Origin: Acidobacteriota bacterium
GTDB taxonomy: Bacteria; Acidobacteriota; Vicinamibacteria; Vicinamibacterales; CAVVIG01
Reading direction: 5' to 3'
Assembly: GCA_003222455.1 (NCBI GenBank)
Contig: QHWF01000247.1
Coordinates: forward strand, 1 to 7,110
DNA length: 7,110 bases
Of the stretch, positions 5,427-7,110 are shown piece after piece (the stretch's first letter is position 1; every line of letters starts with the position of its first letter). The notes under the pieces were generated by a model. It was not told the origin of the DNA and made no database searches. It was given only the letters and a program-made list of their open reading frames with translations. Made by a program: the position numbers and the translations under genes.

Positions 5427-7110
5427 CTACTGCTTTCCTTCATCGACCACTTCAGCGTCGATGACATCTCCGGTTTTCTGCGCTCCCGCCCCTCCTTGCG
5501 CGGAACCGCCCTGGGCACCGCCGCCGCTCGCGCCGGCGCCCGCGCCGCCCGTTGCGCCGCCGGCAGCGGCACCCGCCGCCTGCTGGCGATACAACGTTTC
5601 GGCCGCCTTGTGCTGCGCGGCCGTCAACTGCTCGAGCGCGCGCTGAATCGCGGCCGGATCCGTCCCGGCACTGGCGGTTTTCAGCGTCTCGATCGCGCTT
5701 TCGATCGCGCTCTTGTCGGCGGCGGTCAGCTTGTCGCCGGTGTCTTTCAACATGTGTTCGGCGCCGTAGGCGGCCTGGTCGGCCCGGTTTCGCAGCTCGA
5801 TTTCTTCACGCCGCTTCTTGTCTTCGTCCGCGTGGGACTCGGCGTCCCTGGTCATCCGGTTGACTTCGTCTTTGCTGAGCCCGCTCGACGCGGTGATCGT
5901 GATCTTCTGTTCCTTGCCCGTCCCGAGATCCTTGGCCTGCACGTTGACGATGCCATTCGCGTCGATGTCGAAGGTCACCTCGATCTGCGGGACGCCTCGC
6001 GGCGCCGGTGGCAATCCGATCAGATGGAACTTGCCCAGCGTCCGGTTGTCGCGCGCCATCGACCGCTCGCCCTGCAGCACGTGCACTTCGACGCTGGTCT
6101 GGTTGTCGGTTGCGGTCGAAAAGATTTCGCTCTTGCGCGTCGGAATCGTGGTGTTCCGCGGAATCAGCGTCGTCATCACGCCGCCCATCGTCTCGATTCC
6201 GAGCGACAGCGGCGTCACGTCGAGAAGGAGCAGGTCCTTCACGTCGCCGGCGAGCACCCCCGCCTGGACGGCCGCGCCGATGGCCACGACTTCGTCCGGA
6301 TTGACGCCCTTGTGCGGTTCCTTGCCGAAGAGATCCTTGACGATCTTCTGCACCTTCGGAATGCGGGTCGAGCCGCCGACGAGCACGACTTCGTCGATCT
6401 TCGAGGGATCCACGCCGGCATCGGCGAGCGCCTGCCTGGTCGGGCCAACCGTCTTCTGCAGCAGATCGTCGATGAGCTGCTCGAGCTTCGCGCGCGACAG
6501 CCGCATCTGCAGGTGCTTGGGCCCGCTCTGGTCCGCGGTGATGAACGGCAGGTTGACGTCGGTTTCGATGACGGTGGAGAGCTCCATCTTCGCCTTCTCC
6601 GCCGCCTCTTTCAGGCGCTGCAGCGCCATTCGATCTCTGGAGAGATCGATGCCGTCGGTCTTCTTGAACTCGCTGGTGATCCAGTCGATGATTCGCTGAT
6701 CGAGGTTGTCGCCGCCAAGATGCGTGTCGCCATTGGTGGCTTTGACTTCGACAACCCCTTCCCCAACTTCGAGGATCGAGATGTCGAACGTGCCGCCGCC
6801 AAAGTCGTACACCGCGATCGTTTCGTCCTTCTTCTTGTCCAATCCATACGCCAGCGCCGCCGCCGTCGGCTCGTTGACGATGCGCATGACTTCGAGCCCG
6901 GCAATCTGGCCCGCATCCTTCGTCGCCTGGCGCTGCGCATCGTTGAAGTACGCAGGCACCGTCAGCACCGCCTTCGTGACTGGCTGGCCGACATACTCCT
7001 CCGCGGCTTGTTTGAGCTTCTGGAGGATCATCGCGGAGACTTCGGGCGGCGAGTACTCCTTCCCGTTCGATTCGATCCGTACATCGCCGTTCGAGGCGCG
7101 CACGACTCTG
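5427..7110 (-). CDS. dnaK: DnaK (Hsp70) chaperone, N-terminus outside window
   Basis: An ATP-driven cytoplasmic chaperone that binds unfolded polypeptides and, in HspR systems, also acts as the repressor's partner. The frame is open to the window edge; the first full residues read RVVRASNGDV, so the start and about 95 residues, including the first phosphate-binding loop, lie beyond 7110. Visible ATPase motifs are AVLTVPAYFNDAQRQATKDAG, RIVNEPTAAALAYGLDK, the phosphate-2 loop YDFGGGTFD and the adenosine loop VVLVGGSTRIPK. The interdomain linker LLLLDVTPLSLGIET is intact. The substrate-binding domain follows and then a helical lid containing ESHADEDKKRREEIELRNRAD. The C-terminal tail is rich in Gly, Ala and Gln and ends DVIDAEVVDEGKQ, close to the conserved end of bacterial DnaK proteins that function with DnaJ. 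About 560 complete codons are present, consistent with a full length near 650. There is no sign of frameshift or decay. Confidence 0.97.
   Translation of the reverse strand, partial: RVVRASNGDVRIESNGKEYSPPEVSAMILQKLKQAAEEYVGQPVTKAVLTVPAYFNDAQRQATKDAGQIAGLEVMRIVNEPTAAALAYGLDKKKDETIAVYDFGGGTFDISILEVGEGVVEVKATNGDTHLGGDNLDQRIIDWITSEFKKTDGIDLSRDRMALQRLKEAAEKAKMELSTVIETDVNLPFITADQSGPKHLQMRLSRAKLEQLIDDLLQKTVGPTRQALADAGVDPSKIDEVVLVGGSTRIPKVQKIVKDLFGKEPHKGVNPDEVVAIGAAVQAGVLAGDVKDLLLLDVTPLSLGIETMGGVMTTLIPRNTTIPTRKSEIFSTATDNQTSVEVHVLQGERSMARDNRTLGKFHLIGLPPAPRGVPQIEVTFDIDANGIVNVQAKDLGTGKEQKITITASSGLSKDEVNRMTRDAESHADEDKKRREEIELRNRADQAAYGAEHMLKDTGDKLTAADKSAIESAIETLKTASAGTDPAAIQRALEQLTAAQHKAAETLYRQQAAGAAAGGATGGAGAGASGGGAQGGSAQGGAGAQKTGDVIDAEVVDEGKQ

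Overview
The window is a GC-rich bacterial chromosome segment in which every supported gene lies on the minus strand. Read in transcription order (high to low coordinates), it holds the 3' part of dnaK, then dnaJ, hspR, a small RpoD-like sigma factor, a DnaC/IstB-type AAA+ ATPase, hemW, and the 5' part of a gene for a secreted protein of unknown function. The order dnaK-dnaJ-hspR without grpE, followed by a sigma factor and a helicase-loader-like ATPase, together with the look of the secreted protein, suggests an acidobacterium, perhaps Vicinamibacteria. That placement is inference from memory of gene content and cannot be proved from the sequence alone.

Layout. 5427-7110 is dnaK without its first ~95 residues. 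5193-5426 is a 234-base gap filled largely by two facing arrays of 7-base repeats. 4062-5192 is dnaJ, whose last nine codons are three 9-base repeats. 4031-4087 is a 17-bp inverted repeat straddling the dnaJ stop. 3560-3985 is hspR. 3510-3558 is a third 7-base array. 2745-3500 is the sigma factor, with 2745 only 21 bases from the ATPase gene at 1869-2723. 1801-1865 is a fourth 7-base array that folds back on itself. 581-1783 is hemW, with a run of 9-base repeats inside the gene. 466-580 holds a hairpin after hemW and a small repeat/palindrome before the last gene, which starts at 465 and runs out of the window.

How the genes fit together. DnaK and DnaJ are partner chaperones. HspR is the MerR-family repressor that in other bacteria uses DnaK as co-repressor and controls the dnaK operon, so this is a self-regulating heat-shock locus. 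The sigma factor and the ATPase are probably co-transcribed. HemW is an unrelated housekeeping heme chaperone.

The most unusual thing here is not a gene. Almost every gap in the gene row is filled with degenerate tandem repeats of fixed 7- or 9-base period. Each has its own sequence, most are arranged as facing arms able to fold into hairpins, and most lie immediately before the next start codon. Similar 9-base repeats are found inside hemW, at the end of dnaJ and possibly at the end of the DnaC-like gene.
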